A DNA stretch of 64,000 nucleotides from contig CM041197.1 in NCBI GenBank assembly GCA_023078555.1, forward strand, positions 1,894,501-1,958,500, in the 5' to 3' direction. Shown one piece after another: positions 47,945 through 59,472 of this stretch; positions within the stretch are counted from its first letter, which is position 1, and the number at the start of each line of letters is the position of its first letter. The notes under the pieces are model-generated. The model had not been told where the DNA came from. It was given only the letters and a program-made list of their open reading frames with translations, and did no database searches. Source of the stretch: Ulva prolifera. Its lineage: Eukaryota > Chlorophyta > Ulvophyceae > Ulvales > Ulvaceae. Both the position numbers and the translations under genes were made by a program.

Positions 47945-49464
47945 ATGCCTGCCCGAAAGCTGCCTTCCTACAAAATACTTTCTGACGGGCAACATATGCC
48001 TACTGTTGGTTTGGGAACGTTTGGGTCTGCACCCTCAGGATACAGGCGACACTGGTTGTAGAAGGTTGTTCAATCATTGCTTCCAGAATCAGCTTAGTGA
48101 TGTTGATGTAGGTTGACAGGTAATGAAGCGTATCAGGCTGTCAGCACAGCTTTACAGAAAGGGTTCCTCCATATCGACACTGCCAGTATATATAAAAATC
48201 ATGAAGAAGTTGGAAGGTTCCGTTGCATGCCCTCGTGATCCAGCATGGCAAATGTCAAGTCGCCCGGCCGTCTTAACTGCTGTCCCTGCATATGACAGCA
48301 AATCTTTGAACGTTTCAAAATCATCATCACAGTGACTGACGCATGTCGCGATGGCCAGGGCAGTTCGGGAAAGTTGTGTCCCCAGAGATCGGCTTTTTGT
48401 TACAAGCAAGCTCAGCCCATATGAACATGGATTACAAAAGGCCATGGAAGCGATAAAACAGATGGTAGCCACTTTGGGTGCGATGCCTGCCCTTTTGCAA
48501 TCTGCCCTGTGTATTGTGGCAGTAGGTCACGGCCACCGTGGTGATTGATATACGCATAGCGACAACAGTGCAGGGCTGGGCTATGTTGACCTGATCCTGG
48601 TACACTGGCCAGGTGTCGCCAGGAAAAGGTATGATAGCGAAATGCACGCACAAATGCGGTTAGAAACGTGGACGAGATTGGAAGAGGCCCATCAATCAGG
48701 AGTAGCTCGATCAATAGGTGCGCTGCAGTGTTTCATCTGAGGTCAGGTCGGTACTGAGGTAGACAAACTGACTTACAGCGTGCAGCAAGAGATCCTCCTG
48801 TCTTACTGCTTGCTAGCCATGACTAGCCAGGGCAATAGTGCAGTTATGCGCACAGGGGTTTCCAATTTCGAGATTCACCACTTGAAGCATCTTCTCCAGC
48901 ATGCACGTGTGACGCCATGTGTAAACCAGATCGAGGTTCATCCAAGATTCCAACAGGTGTGTGTAAATGCTTGTGCCACTGTTCATCAGTTCCAGGTTGT
49001 CGTCTTCTCTGTCCCTCTGATCCACTGCATGCTCTGTTGAGCTGCTTCTGCTGTCCGTAGCACTTCACCAGATCTTGTCATGCCGTTGGGTTTCGTGACT
49101 CTCACGAGGTTTTAGGCCCACACTTCATTTTGGGCTGCTGCAGAGGGACTTGGTGGGATTCTGCAAGGAGCAAGCCATACAAGTCGTGGCGTACTCACCT
49201 CTAGGTTGTGGTCAGCTCTTGCAGGATCGAGATATTGTCAGTGCCTGTAGCATAGCAGGCATAGATGTGCCCCTGGCTTTGCTGAGATGGGGAGTGCAAC
49301 GTGGAATGTGTGTCATATCCAAATCTGCAGACCAGGAACGAATTTCACTGATGCAACCTGCCACTGTTCTAGCAACAGAACTGCCAGACTCACTGCAGAG
49401 CGAGTTAGACGCCTGTGATACGCCACTGGGAAAGATCTGCTGGAATCCCAAAGACGTATTGTAG
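47945..49464 (+). CDS. Aldo-keto reductase
   Basis: NADPH-dependent oxidoreductase of the AKR superfamily (TIM barrel). Six exons join in phase: 47,945-48,054, 48,112-48,216, 48,359-48,477, 48,574-48,717, 48,856-48,956 and 49,144-49,464. The N-terminal strand MPTVGLGTFGSA is typical. The catalytic tetrad is complete: Asp in HIDTA, Tyr in SIYKNHEEVG, Lys in FVTSKL and His in ILVHWPG. SIGVSNFEIHHL, VNQIEVHPRFQQ and VVAYSPLGCG are the other signatures. The C-terminal cofactor region has VISKSADQERI, close to the usual IPKS motif. About 299 residues, slightly short for the family. Substrate cannot be inferred. Confidence 0.9.
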
Positions 49465-50831
49465 CCCAGCACGGTCGCAGTAAGTCGGCCTTCCTGCAAT
49501 GTGATTGATATGCTACAGTACACTGTGAATTTGTCAATCTCGGAGCGTGGAACAACACGATGCCTTGAAGTTGCAGAGGACTTCCTGCTGTTACATGTTC
49601 AATGGGACAGGTCGCACAGTGCGATGGTGGGTTTGTGGCAACCGACCCATCTTGGCGACTGCCTGACCGTTGACTGTAAAGTCTACGACTATGGTGTCTA
49701 CATGTGTACGCGTATGTCGTACACGAGTCAAAACCTGTTAAGAATACGGGCAAATCAGTCTTCGAGAGATGTGGATATCCCTGCGATGAGAACAAACATC
49801 CAATGCTGCAGACAGCAGAAAGCACGTGGGACTGCTGCGTCTGGAGACTCTTGAGCGCAGAGTCCTCGACCAGCGGCCACAAATGCCAAGTACACAGAGC
49901 TTATACATCATTCGTCATTTCAAAATGATTCCTGCAGGGTCGCTTCCATTAAACCGACCCTGATCAGGTAAACTGATCCCAACACAGGATAACTGACACA
50001 AACAATCCTCAACCTCGTCTATATATGTTCTAAATTTAAATGTCCGGGGCCAAGCGATTGGACACCAGCAACAGTGCAACATCCATTTCCAAATCAGACG
50101 TGTGCGTGCTGATGAACGTATAGCACAGGATGAGGAGCGCAACTGCGGAAGGTGTTCCTCATGCCTCAGCGCTGCTGCGTCCAGACTCAGCTGCCACTGA
50201 CGTCCAGGAGCATTGCATCTGCACTGTGCGATTCGCCAGTGAAAAGAATTAGGTTAGCCACTTCGCAAGTTGGCATTGTAGATGACGGCGTCATGGCCTG
50301 CTGATTTGCAATGACAGAGTCATATTTGATATCCAAAAAAAGTTTCTAGATCTGTACATATCTCAACAGAAAGGATGCCACGCGGACTGATAGTGTAGAA
50401 CAGGCAGTGTACTTTCGCAAGACGCAGCCTGGAGATGCACACACCTCTTGCGGATGCAGATGGCACTTGAACGTCTGCAGAATGTCACTGCACCTCTGTG
50501 CTTCGCACACAACAGAACCATTGCAAGGAAGAGTGACAACAAGACGCATGCGGTTGCAGCACAGACGGCAGGCTGGAGACGCTGTAGCACGGGTGCCTCC
50601 CAGACGAGCAGCAGCACGTTCATGTGGGTGGTCACTGATTGGAGGTGGCACAGTTGTGTACGCTCGAGCCAAAGCTTGCACATCATTACGTGTTGGCGAT
50701 TCAAGAGCTGGTTCTGTTGGCACCCAGCATGAGATCCAGGCAAGGTAGGACAGTTGAGAGTGCATGACCTGCAGCTGTTCTTTCTGCGGGCCGTATTTGT
50801 GCACCTGCATCACATACTAAAGACTGCAACA
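49465..50831. other. No recognisable gene; possible 3' exons of the next gene
   Basis: About 1.4 kb with short frames on both strands. On the minus strand the segments 50,813-50,760 (VHKYGPQKEQLQ) and about 50,720-50,480 have splice-like borders and could be further exons of the minus-strand gene at 50,832-53,714. I could not confirm them. The frame at 49,501-49,854 (+) resembles nothing I know. Confidence 0.3.
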
Positions 50832-53714
50832 TCAGATCTTGCCGAAGTCAAGGCAGAAGTCGTGGATTTGAGCAGTCACCTGCTTCACAGTGAACTGCTC
50901 AGAGCCATGGGGAACGCTTGATTCTTGCATTGCAGCTCGAGGTCGCTTGCCTGCTTGCATTGTGATGCAAGCCACTGCCTGGCTCAGTTCTGGCGATACT
51001 ACCAATATCGTGTCAGTGCATGTGCCGGACACATCATCCACCGAAAGATCTAGAAGGCTGGGAATCTGCAAGGCGCATAGATTTATAAAATGAATAGCAG
51101 TCCAGTTAGATACTTGGAGAATCAGTGCAATTCATAGGAGGCGTCCAAACAGTGAGCGAACAACAATTTCACACCTGCAGACGGCAGATCTTGCAGCATC
51201 CAACACGGAACAAGTACGGGCCAAGCTGTTCAAACTGGGGCGAGGCTTGAGCATTGATTTGCGCAATTAATGTTAGGCGATGACCCTGTGGACAAAGCGG
51301 CAGCTCGAGAATGTGCAAGGCACGAGCAGCTCGAGCAGCTCCTTTGCCCTCTACACAAATCGAGGCCATGTTCACATTGTACAGATTGCACACCGCGGCG
51401 CCAGCGGTGTGGAATGCTGACAGGCACGTTTGTGTCTTTGTGTTCCCGGGCGTAGCTGATACGCCATGTGGTGTAGATTCAGCCCCACACATGAGCAGGG
51501 ATCTGGCCACTTGGGCGCCATCACCCAATGTCTGCCGATATGTCTCACGAGTAGCAGCACGACGTCTGGCATTAGTGTGGACGCTGCGGCGAATAGCAAG
51601 GGTTGACAGTCGGCGACGCTCAGTGGACAATTGGCCGCTGTCACTATCGCTACCATCTTCTGCCTGCAGTTGAGCCATCGTCGCAGCTCTCCCTGTGCAG
51701 CGTTGACTTTTTAGTGAGTTTTCTGCTCCATCTACACCAGCATTATGATTTTTGCGATCTGCTGGTGATCCCACAAATGGCCACCACTCGTGCTGCAGGG
51801 GATTCAAGTCAAGATGCGTATCCTGAAGTGACCCATGCGGCTGCCACATTCCCGGGGCAGGGGCATGCGACTTTGCAGCTGTTGCGCCCTGGGGATAGGG
51901 CACAGAGTGTGATGGCCGTGCCTGAGCCTCTCGCCTGTCCTGCCAGACCAGATCTGTGCTGTCCCCGGGAACATGCTCGATGTGGGTGGCCTTGGTGACA
52001 TTGTCATCTCTACGACCCATGACATCAGACAAGCCTCTCAGTGAAATCTGGCTTCCTTGCTCTGTGCGGCGGACAGATGTTTGTTCATCCGGCACCCAGC
52101 AATTAACATCATCGCCACAGCATTTCAACGCAGGCCATGCGTCAGGTTGATGGTCAAATATCAATTGTCGATCTCCTGAAAGTTCATGCTGCGCTCCTAG
52201 CACATTTCGTCCCGCATGCCGCTTGTGGGTGCGCTCGCCACCTTTGCTACTTGTCCGGCCATGTGGCTCAGACTCTTTTGTGGTGCCCTGGAGCGTCCCG
52301 GTCATCAGAGCACTATGCTGCGCTAATGCAGGATTTGGCCGACTTGTGCCGTCACCTGTCGCAGGTGCATATGGACGCCTTTCCCTTGCCCTGTCTGAAT
52401 CACTATTCTGTAGAGCAGCATCAACATTGACGAGCAGAGTCGTGCTCGCAACAGCTGATGCTGGGATCCATGTACCTGCAATGTCCATCCTTATTACAGA
52501 AGCCTATTGCTAGCCCCAATCCCACAGCAACGCACAATTTGTCGAGACTAATGCGCAGCGGATGGTCTACCTGTAGAACTCGGTGCTAATCGGCCTGGAT
52601 GCGAAGCGGCAGCCGCCCGTGACGACCTGCTTCCACAAAGCTGATCAATGTCTTGCATGCTGTGAATATCATTTGAGAGTAGGCTGTCATCGCTGCTGGA
52701 ATCTTGGGGCTGCGTGACGCCTTCATTGAATATATTATCAACAACTGATACGCCATGGACCGGCACTGGACCGTGACCAGAAAGGGCACCACCAGTGTCT
52801 GGGCACGACTCAGTGCCGGCATGCCGAGGGTCCAACGCATTTGGAAATCCCGATCCAGTGAACTTTCTGTTCGCTCGGCCCTGTCTAAAAGATTGGGAGG
52901 TGTGCCTGGACGAACCAGCTGCATGACCTGCTGAGCGGCTGAGGTGGGGAGGACGAGATGCTCCACCTTGAACACCTTCAGAGCCGGTGCTTGTGGCAAA
53001 CTGGGCAGACAAGAAGCGAGTCAGGCCACCTCCACAGACGGCCATGTCAGTAATGCAGCCTGGAGACACACGAGCTGCCATTGTGTGGGACGTCGGGCCC
53101 GCAGGTGCATTTTCCGACAGAGTTCCAGCAGCGTGTCCAGCTGAGGCAGAAACGCATGCTCCCCTACTGCCTAATGGAACAGCACCATCAGGAGCCGGAG
53201 TTCTGGGCAGATTTGTAGGTGCAACTACGGAAGCTGCGAGCGAGGCATTAGCAGCATCCTGTGCCGACCCAGAAGCACCATGTACTCTCTGCTCACTGGC
53301 ATGTGCAGGTACATTGCTGCCAACAGCTCCTGCACGCGAGCCGCCATCATGGCGGCTCGGAGAGTCTGTTATCTGTGACGGGGCTGGACTTTGGCTTCTG
53401 ACTCGGCCAAGGGCATAACCTTGATAGGTGGACACTCCAGCATCATTTGAGGGTGATCCTGGGCTGATAGCAATAGTATCACTTGAGGTTGAGGGATCAT
53501 ACGATGACAACATTGGTCGGTGGGCTGGGTAGAAGCCGCGTCGGAAGACGGCCTGAGATTCTGGGGAGTCTTCGGGCCAAACAGGCACATGTACATGGAC
53601 TCCTGGTCCAAGCACGCTGCGGATGCTGAGTGCTGCGCCAGGGGGCCTGCATACAAGCAGAGCACAGCATGACACAGTGAAAAGATTCACCTTCTGTAGG
53701 GCAGCTGGGGACAT
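50832..53714 (-). CDS. Unrecognised Ser/Ala/Pro-rich protein, multi-exon
   Basis: Long open frames on the minus strand link in phase. One exon runs from about 53,647 (acceptor GTATGCAG) to 52,573 (donor CTACAG-GTAGAC), the next from about 52,479 to 51,179 (ending ICRLQ), then one from about 51,065 (IPSLLDLSVDD) to 50,880 or the stop at 50,832. Some 850 residues, mostly low complexity and hydrophilic, probably disordered. The final third is more ordered, with VCNLYNVNMASICVEGKG, LPLCPQGHRLTLIAQI, and a CCKICRLQ segment that could contribute zinc ligands. The start is uncertain: the ATG at 53,714 does not splice cleanly into the first exon. I do not recognise the family. Confidence 0.5.
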
Positions 53715-53900
53715 ATATATGTATACACAATAGATAGATTATGACCTGGTGACTGTTTGCACAGCTGTGTCATGCCAGGCACACCGGAACGCATTGCTAC
53801 AGTCGTCCAGAAGACAGACAGTGGGTTTCACTTCGGGTGTTAGATCGCCGTGTATCCATCATTGTCTAAGCAAAAGATGTGACAATGGCAGTGTGGAGTT

Positions 53901-56111
53901 TCAGTCAAAATTTGGACCTGAATGCAGACGAGCACACCCGGGCAAGGTGACTAGCGTCTCCAGTTTTGAACACTGTCTCAACGGCCAGTAGAACCGATGA
54001 TCCGTTCCTGGCTTAAATGGCAATCCCTCCAAGATTCTGAGCTGTGGAAGGTTGTCCGCAACCAGGCTGAGATTTACATGAGACTTGCAAGACCGCAATT
54101 CGAGGCGCGTCAGTTGCTGGACATCGGCCAGCTTGCCGACGAGTGTCGTGCTCAAGTGCTCAAGTTTAGAAAGGGTCACATAAGCTGCAAGCAATGACCA
54201 GGTGTTTGATGTATGCTGCCTGGTACAGCGCAGCATGCGCAGCACAATCTGCTTGGGCACACTGGGAACGTACACACTGGACACATGGGGTTGCTGGCGA
54301 GCTTGGAAAGCAGCTCCTCCAATGATGCCACGTTCAGTGACCTCACATCCTGGATTAGATACACCAGCATCTTCAGAGCCGTTGCTTGCAGATCATCAGA
54401 CACAGCTGTATGACCGATTTCCAGATGTTCCAAGCTTCCCCAGAAATCCTACAAACTCGTAGAATAAGCGTCAGCACACGAACTTAGAGGTGAAGGGCAA
54501 GAAACCAGCTTTAACTTCAAATTGCAGAGCCTGCACACTTTAGTGGTTTGTTTGTAGTTCAGTTGTCGGTCCCCAAGGGCAACTCCAGACAGAGACAGTG
54601 ACTTCAGCGGGCGTGATGGGAGGTCCCATGCGCAAAAATCATCGCTCACTGAAGCTCTACTATCTGGGGGCTGCAAGGCTTCACCAACAGGCCTCGCTGA
54701 ACGCATATTGATATGCTGCAGGTCAATCGTGAGATTTTGGAGGCAGGGCATGGACGAAAGACAGGTATCACTAAAAGCATAATTCACAATGCGCGCCGCA
54801 GCTGACCAGCTATGTCGGGTCGCCTCTCTTGGTGACAGATCGCAAAGTGGAGCTGTGATTTTCAACGTCTTCAGCTGTGTGACAGATGCCAAACCCACCC
54901 TGCACAAGGCGCACAATGCTTCTGCATCGATCTGACACACACATGTGCCAGAAGGTAGCACCAGGCCGCCGATACATTGAATGAGCGTGCTGCACACCAA
55001 ATTGAAGCCCATTCATCGGGCACTGGCTTGGGCACTTCAGGAGGCAGAGTCAGAACTGCGTCTTCCCCAAACGGATTAGCTGCATGATCAATCATTCCAC
55101 GATTGTCATACAGCGCCCACAGCATCGAAGTAGCTGGCTCAAAAGCAAACTCGTCCAGGTTTGGCAGTGATTTCAGCGCAGCAAATATGCCAGTGCCCCC
55201 AAAAAGTGCATCCACGGAGCAGCGAATAATAGATAAGGACCTTAACGACGACATCAGCCTCAAGGTGACGTCCACTTGAAAAACGGACTGCATAAACAGA
55301 GTGCACCATCAAAAAATGGTGTGCATTCGCCTTGCCCGGGTAAGGCCAGTCGGCAGCATATGGGAACGTTCCTCGGTAGTAGCACACATACCTGACATGT
55401 CAGAGAACATTGTGTGCACTTGAGCTGTGATAAACCTGAGAATGTGTGCACAGAATGAACGATGTCCACATGCTGTGCCACCACAGATAGTGCCGATACA
55501 GCTTGCTGTACCGCACTTGCGGCTGCTCGACATGTCTGATGCAGAGCATGGGCACTCGCTGGCTCATGGTGCAAGAGGTAATCTGCCAGGCAGTGTAACA
55601 CTTGAGGGTCTGTAAAAGCTGTTGAGGTCATGCTTCTGCCTTCCTGCAAACGAAATGCTTCTGAGTGTTCATGTGCTTCCTTTTCTGGTGAACGAGAGGT
55701 GAACCTTGCAGTCACCGTGTGCGGGAAGAGACGGTACCCCCATGAGCCAGATATGCGAAGTTACACTGCAGCATTGCGCTGCCAGTAGAGCGGATGGGAA
55801 GAGTGATATCAGTACATTTGAAAGCGAGCTGGCAGGTGTCCAATGGCTCAAAGCGGAGATCGAAACATCTCCGTTGGGCCCGAGAAACGGAGTATGGCCA
55901 GCCGGCCCCGCAGGTCGCGATATCCATTTGAATAAGGGAGGATGAAATGGGTACTTGGGAGGAATGTTGATGCGAAAATGGAATGCCGCACGCACGCCTG
56001 TGTCCGCCCTGGCCCTGCTGTCCAGCGAAGGATTGTAGTACAGATTGATGGTCAGCGGGTTGTCTGATTCAGCGATCGCCACACCAGATATCGCCGCGAG
56101 CTCTTGCTGGT
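53901..56111 (-). CDS. E2-like (catalytically dead UBC) domain joined to F-box/LRR protein
   Basis: The exon 56,111-55,765 opens after a CTTACAG acceptor and carries a ubiquitin-conjugating fold: LTINLYYNPS, FHFRINIPPKYPFHPPLFKW (the YPFxPP motif), and SHWTPASSLSNVLISLF. The active-site Cys is absent: the ICL-like position reads VSI, so it would be an E2 variant, not an enzyme. A 121-bp intron (55,764-55,644, GTAACT...TTTGCAG) joins it in phase to EGRSMTSTAFTDPQVL, an F-box-like helix set, followed by leucine-rich repeats down to the stop at 53,901 (for example LKTLKITAPLC, LPQLRILEGLPF, CSKLETLVTLPG). Alternatively the F-box/LRR protein starts at ATG 55,631 as a separate gene 38 bp from the E2-like stop. 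An upstream exon for the E2 part is needed and was not found. Confidence 0.65.
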
Positions 56112-58019
56112 CTGTAAGCAGCTCTTTCGAATAAACGTCAGTTAAAAAAAGTTCAAGCTTATGATTAGCTGAAACATTGTGGCAAGAGGTAATACAAAGA
56201 GTTCACACGCAGACTAATCAGCAACACCTGACAAATCCTGGTGCTCCGGGTTGAATAGGACAGCACGTTGCAACGAACTTGGTTTCGCTCAACCGGCGTG
56301 ATGATTCAGCTGCTCCTTTTGCACAAACAGGAAGCAGAGTCTACACCAGAGTCACATGATTGCCGGGCATGGATGAAGTTGCGTTGGCGCAGCTCCACTA
56401 GTCATGTTTCGGGCGGGGGAAACATATGTAGCGTGCAATTTCCGTGGCCTCGACGAGGCCACAACAGTACATAAGATCACAATGCTCAGATAGTACATCA
56501 GGAAACATTTGACGTACCACGCCAGGCTCTCTTCACGGCACACAGATGCGTCGGCATGGTCTGATCACACGGTCCGCGTAAACATTTCGGCAAAGTAACA
56601 GGTGAGGACCGACAGACACTAACAGCCCTTCAACGGATATTACGCATCTTACGTGTGCCGTGGTGTCCTCCTTTGCACCACTTCGATAGGCATGAACTGC
56701 CCATGCCCAAATGGCTGTGCGGAGCTATATCTCCCGAGATATGCGCCTTTGAAAGTGGCGATAATCTGCTGACACATGTCCCGAGCTGTTGCGCGAGCTG
56801 CCTGGCAGTTATGTTTCCCGCTAAAACGGGCCAAGCAGCCTAGAGCTATGTCTACCTATCGCACCCAAATCACCAGGCTGCCAGCCTGCCAACTCCAGGG
56901 GTCAAACTCCGGCCTGAACTCGCATATGCCATCGTGCACCGCACAGCCTCAAACTTGACACAAGTTCTACTGCATATCTGCATATCATGTATAGGCAATT
57001 TTAACTGCATCGAACACCTATTCGTGACCTCGCCGCTGGTAGGTGTACGCCCCGCTCGCTAGCGAGTGACAATTTCCGTGCAACCTGTCTCTCCACAAGG
57101 TTGTGTTGTTGATTACACAGCATAGTTTACTTGATTCGCTGCTGCACCTGATGCCGTGCGTACACGGCATAAACGGTCGATGGTGTGGTGATCGACAGGC
57201 AACACCGCTGCTACACCGCTGCCGCCGCCTGAACGTCCCAAACACACCAGTATAGTACAATAATTGCTATTCATGGCTGATATGGACCTGGAAGTGGCAT
57301 CGTTGCATCTGTACTTCAGCACGTAGATTCCGCTGTTCACATGTGGGGTGTGCGGTTCCAGCGGAATGCAAAGCAAAGGGAATGCAGCTGCGTCCGATCT
57401 GCATTCGGTGAGACAATTGCTATACCAATCTAGCATGCACTAGGAATGCATGATTTCCTCCAGTGGTGGAGGTCCAACCAAAACTGTTGCTGCCTGAGCG
57501 GTGTCCGGCCTATCGTTGCGGGCTGCAGTCTTTTCTACAGTTTACAGTATGTGATTGACTATTGCGTAGACTTGTTTGGCTTGTTGCAATTTTTGCGCTG
57601 CAACTATTTGAAAAACTCAGCAGAACACACTTGCACACACCAGCTGACATGCACCGGTTACAGAGCTGCAGGAGCAGCTGTTGTACGATTTTGAATGGAC
57701 AAAGAGTGCAGCTGCTGCCCTTTAGCCTGCAGCCTCAGCTGCACATTGAGTGTAGGGTATTGGTGTATGCCTGTGCTTGCAAACAGATCCGTACATATGC
57801 GGCACGTACAGCACACTCGAGCTCCCCACTCTGGCACTCGAGATCATACAGCTCTGAGTTTTGACTATGTTGATGCATATATGGCAGGGACTAAGGCTCC
57901 CAATTTAGCTTTAGCTGCTGCACATTGAGTGCATGTTGCTTGTCTGTGCTTGTGCTGGCGCACAATACAACAAATCTACAGCACTCGCACAGCACACCCG
58001 TTGAGGCGGTGACGGCACT
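56112..58019. other. No recognisable gene
   Basis: About 1.9 kb without a supported gene. The first exon of the E2-like gene should lie in the left part; a short minus-strand ATG frame near 56,426 (MTSGAAPTQLHP) is one candidate. The minus-strand frame 56,834-56,649 (61 codons) is not recognised. The rest is AT-richer with no repeats I could see. Confidence 0.35.
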
Positions 58020-58420
58020 GGCTTTCCATGCGTCTAGACGGCTGGCCTTGTGCTCGGCGTGCCGCGACGTTGGTGACGCCCTTGCCGTGCATTTGGGGGG
58101 GGGGGGGGGGGGGGGGGTTGGAAGGACGTGCTAGGGGTTTGGGGATTGGCGATCCAGGTGTACAAGTGAGCGGGGTGGTGTGCAAGTGGGGGCCATATAA
58201 TGGGCGGCATGGATTTTGCTGCGGGAGGCTTGGGCCTCCCCGGGATTGTTGCGGGTGTCTGTGTGTGTTTGGCTTTGCAGCTTGGGATGCGTGCTTTCGG
58301 GACTCTGGGTCCGGACTTTGGGACGGGGTGCGAGCGGGGATGGGCGTGCGAGTGTGGTTGTGGTTGTGGGGTCTGGGGGCCTTTGTGTGTAATACAAGGA
58401 CACAGTTAGAGTGGCCGGCA
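58020..58420 (+). mobile_element. 3' end remnant of the same non-LTR retrotransposon family
   Basis: G/T-rich sequence shares ordered blocks with the 3' untranslated region at 33,130-33,690: GCGGGGTGGTGTGC, a GGGAGGC...GGGCCTCCCCGGG block, GGGGATGGGCGTG, and an ending of the type CTTTGTGTGTAATACAAGG. No coding part is left. It contains a 23-G tract at 58,095-58,117. Evidence is shared short blocks in the same order, so homology is likely but old. Confidence 0.45.
58095..58117. repeat. Poly-G tract, 23 bases
   Basis: Uninterrupted G23. It is the third G tract of 23 or more in the window, and the only one outside the tandem element. Exact length should be treated as uncertain. Confidence 0.9.
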
Positions 58421-59044
58421 GCACCGCCACGGCAACGAACAAGCACACCAACGGCCCAACGTACATACGTCAGGAGATTGACACCCACGGCGAACCCGCC
58501 CGAACACAGCGCCCAATCACAGCTTGCGCCTGTATACAGCGCCCACCCACAGCATGACAGAAACCCACCGAAAACACACCCACACATCGCACCCACAAGA
58601 TCAACCCCCCGCTCCAGCCCCAAAAACACGCAGCCTCGCGCCTGCCCGCAAAATAACCCCGACGCCCGTGCGACACAGCATACATATCGGCAGACTCCGC
58701 ACTGACATCATACATCTCTAGAGCTGCGCCATAGTCCGCACACACTGAGCCTGGAATGCCCGGAATTGGCGTGTTATGCTTGGGATAGCCTGACCACAGT
58801 AAGGTGGGGTGGGGTGGTGTACAGAGGTGGAGGGACGGGGCAGTAGAGGGCCGGGCCTCATGCAGCATGTTGTTGCTTGGTCATTGGTTGATGCAGTGTT
58901 TGTATGCCAGGGTGCTGGACTGGTTATTGTGTGCTAGGGTCTGTTGTTTGTAGAGCCTGAGGCGGAGGGCCTGGGGTGACGTGGGATTACCTCGAGGATT
59001 ACCTCAAGATCGGGGCCAGTGCTGATGTGACGAGATGCAGAGTG
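58421..59044. other. C/A-rich then mixed sequence, no gene
   Basis: 58,421-58,700 is C/A-rich on the plus strand (G/T-rich on the minus), so it could be another retrotransposon 3' end in the opposite orientation, but I found no tail or coding motif. 58,700-59,044 shows nothing recognisable. Confidence 0.3.
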
Positions 59045-59115
59045 TTACGTTGCAACTGCCCACTCTGCAACTGCCTGCAGTGCCACCCGCCTCTCTAGTT
59101 CTGTCCTCATAGCAC

Positions 59116-59472
59116 TGTCAGAAATTCTCTATCCTTGTCAGGTTAGACGCGCAGTCTTTAGTACAAGTCATGTCAGGGCAGCCAGCGTTCCATACCTGAT
59201 GCGCACAGAGGTAGAACCGAGGAACGCTTAAAGGGGAGGTGGATACTGCTAGTACCGTGAAACAATAAGAAGAAATGGTTACAGATCACAGTGTGCACAT
59301 CCTTATATGCACACTGAACACTCAAGGTTACGGCGGGAGACCATCACAGGATCTCCCTCACTACTCCGGGACAATCCTACTGGGGGCTTACCCCTGCACC
59401 TGATCCGCAGATCATCCGTGCATGGATGCACCTGTCACCACGCTGCTGCCCGCAGGCGCATGCATTGTGACA
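59116..59472 (+). repeat. Second LTR of the same family, inverted
   Basis: 357 bp from TGTCAGAAATTC to GTGACA, similar over its whole length to the reverse complement of 60,948-61,292 with scattered changes. Flanking bases (AGCAC and CCGGG) do not form a target duplication. Removing it leaves the copia frame on both sides in phase (GEVPG then AMRTEL), so it interrupted a continuous open frame. Confidence 0.8.

Noticed and set aside
53570-53647. Histidine-kinase ATPase C-terminal motif (GAALSIRSVLGPGVHVHVPV)
   Set aside because: It resembles the final GG-x-I-x-S-x-x-G-x-G strand, but no upstream N, G1 or F boxes fit in the 250 bp before the neighbouring gene.
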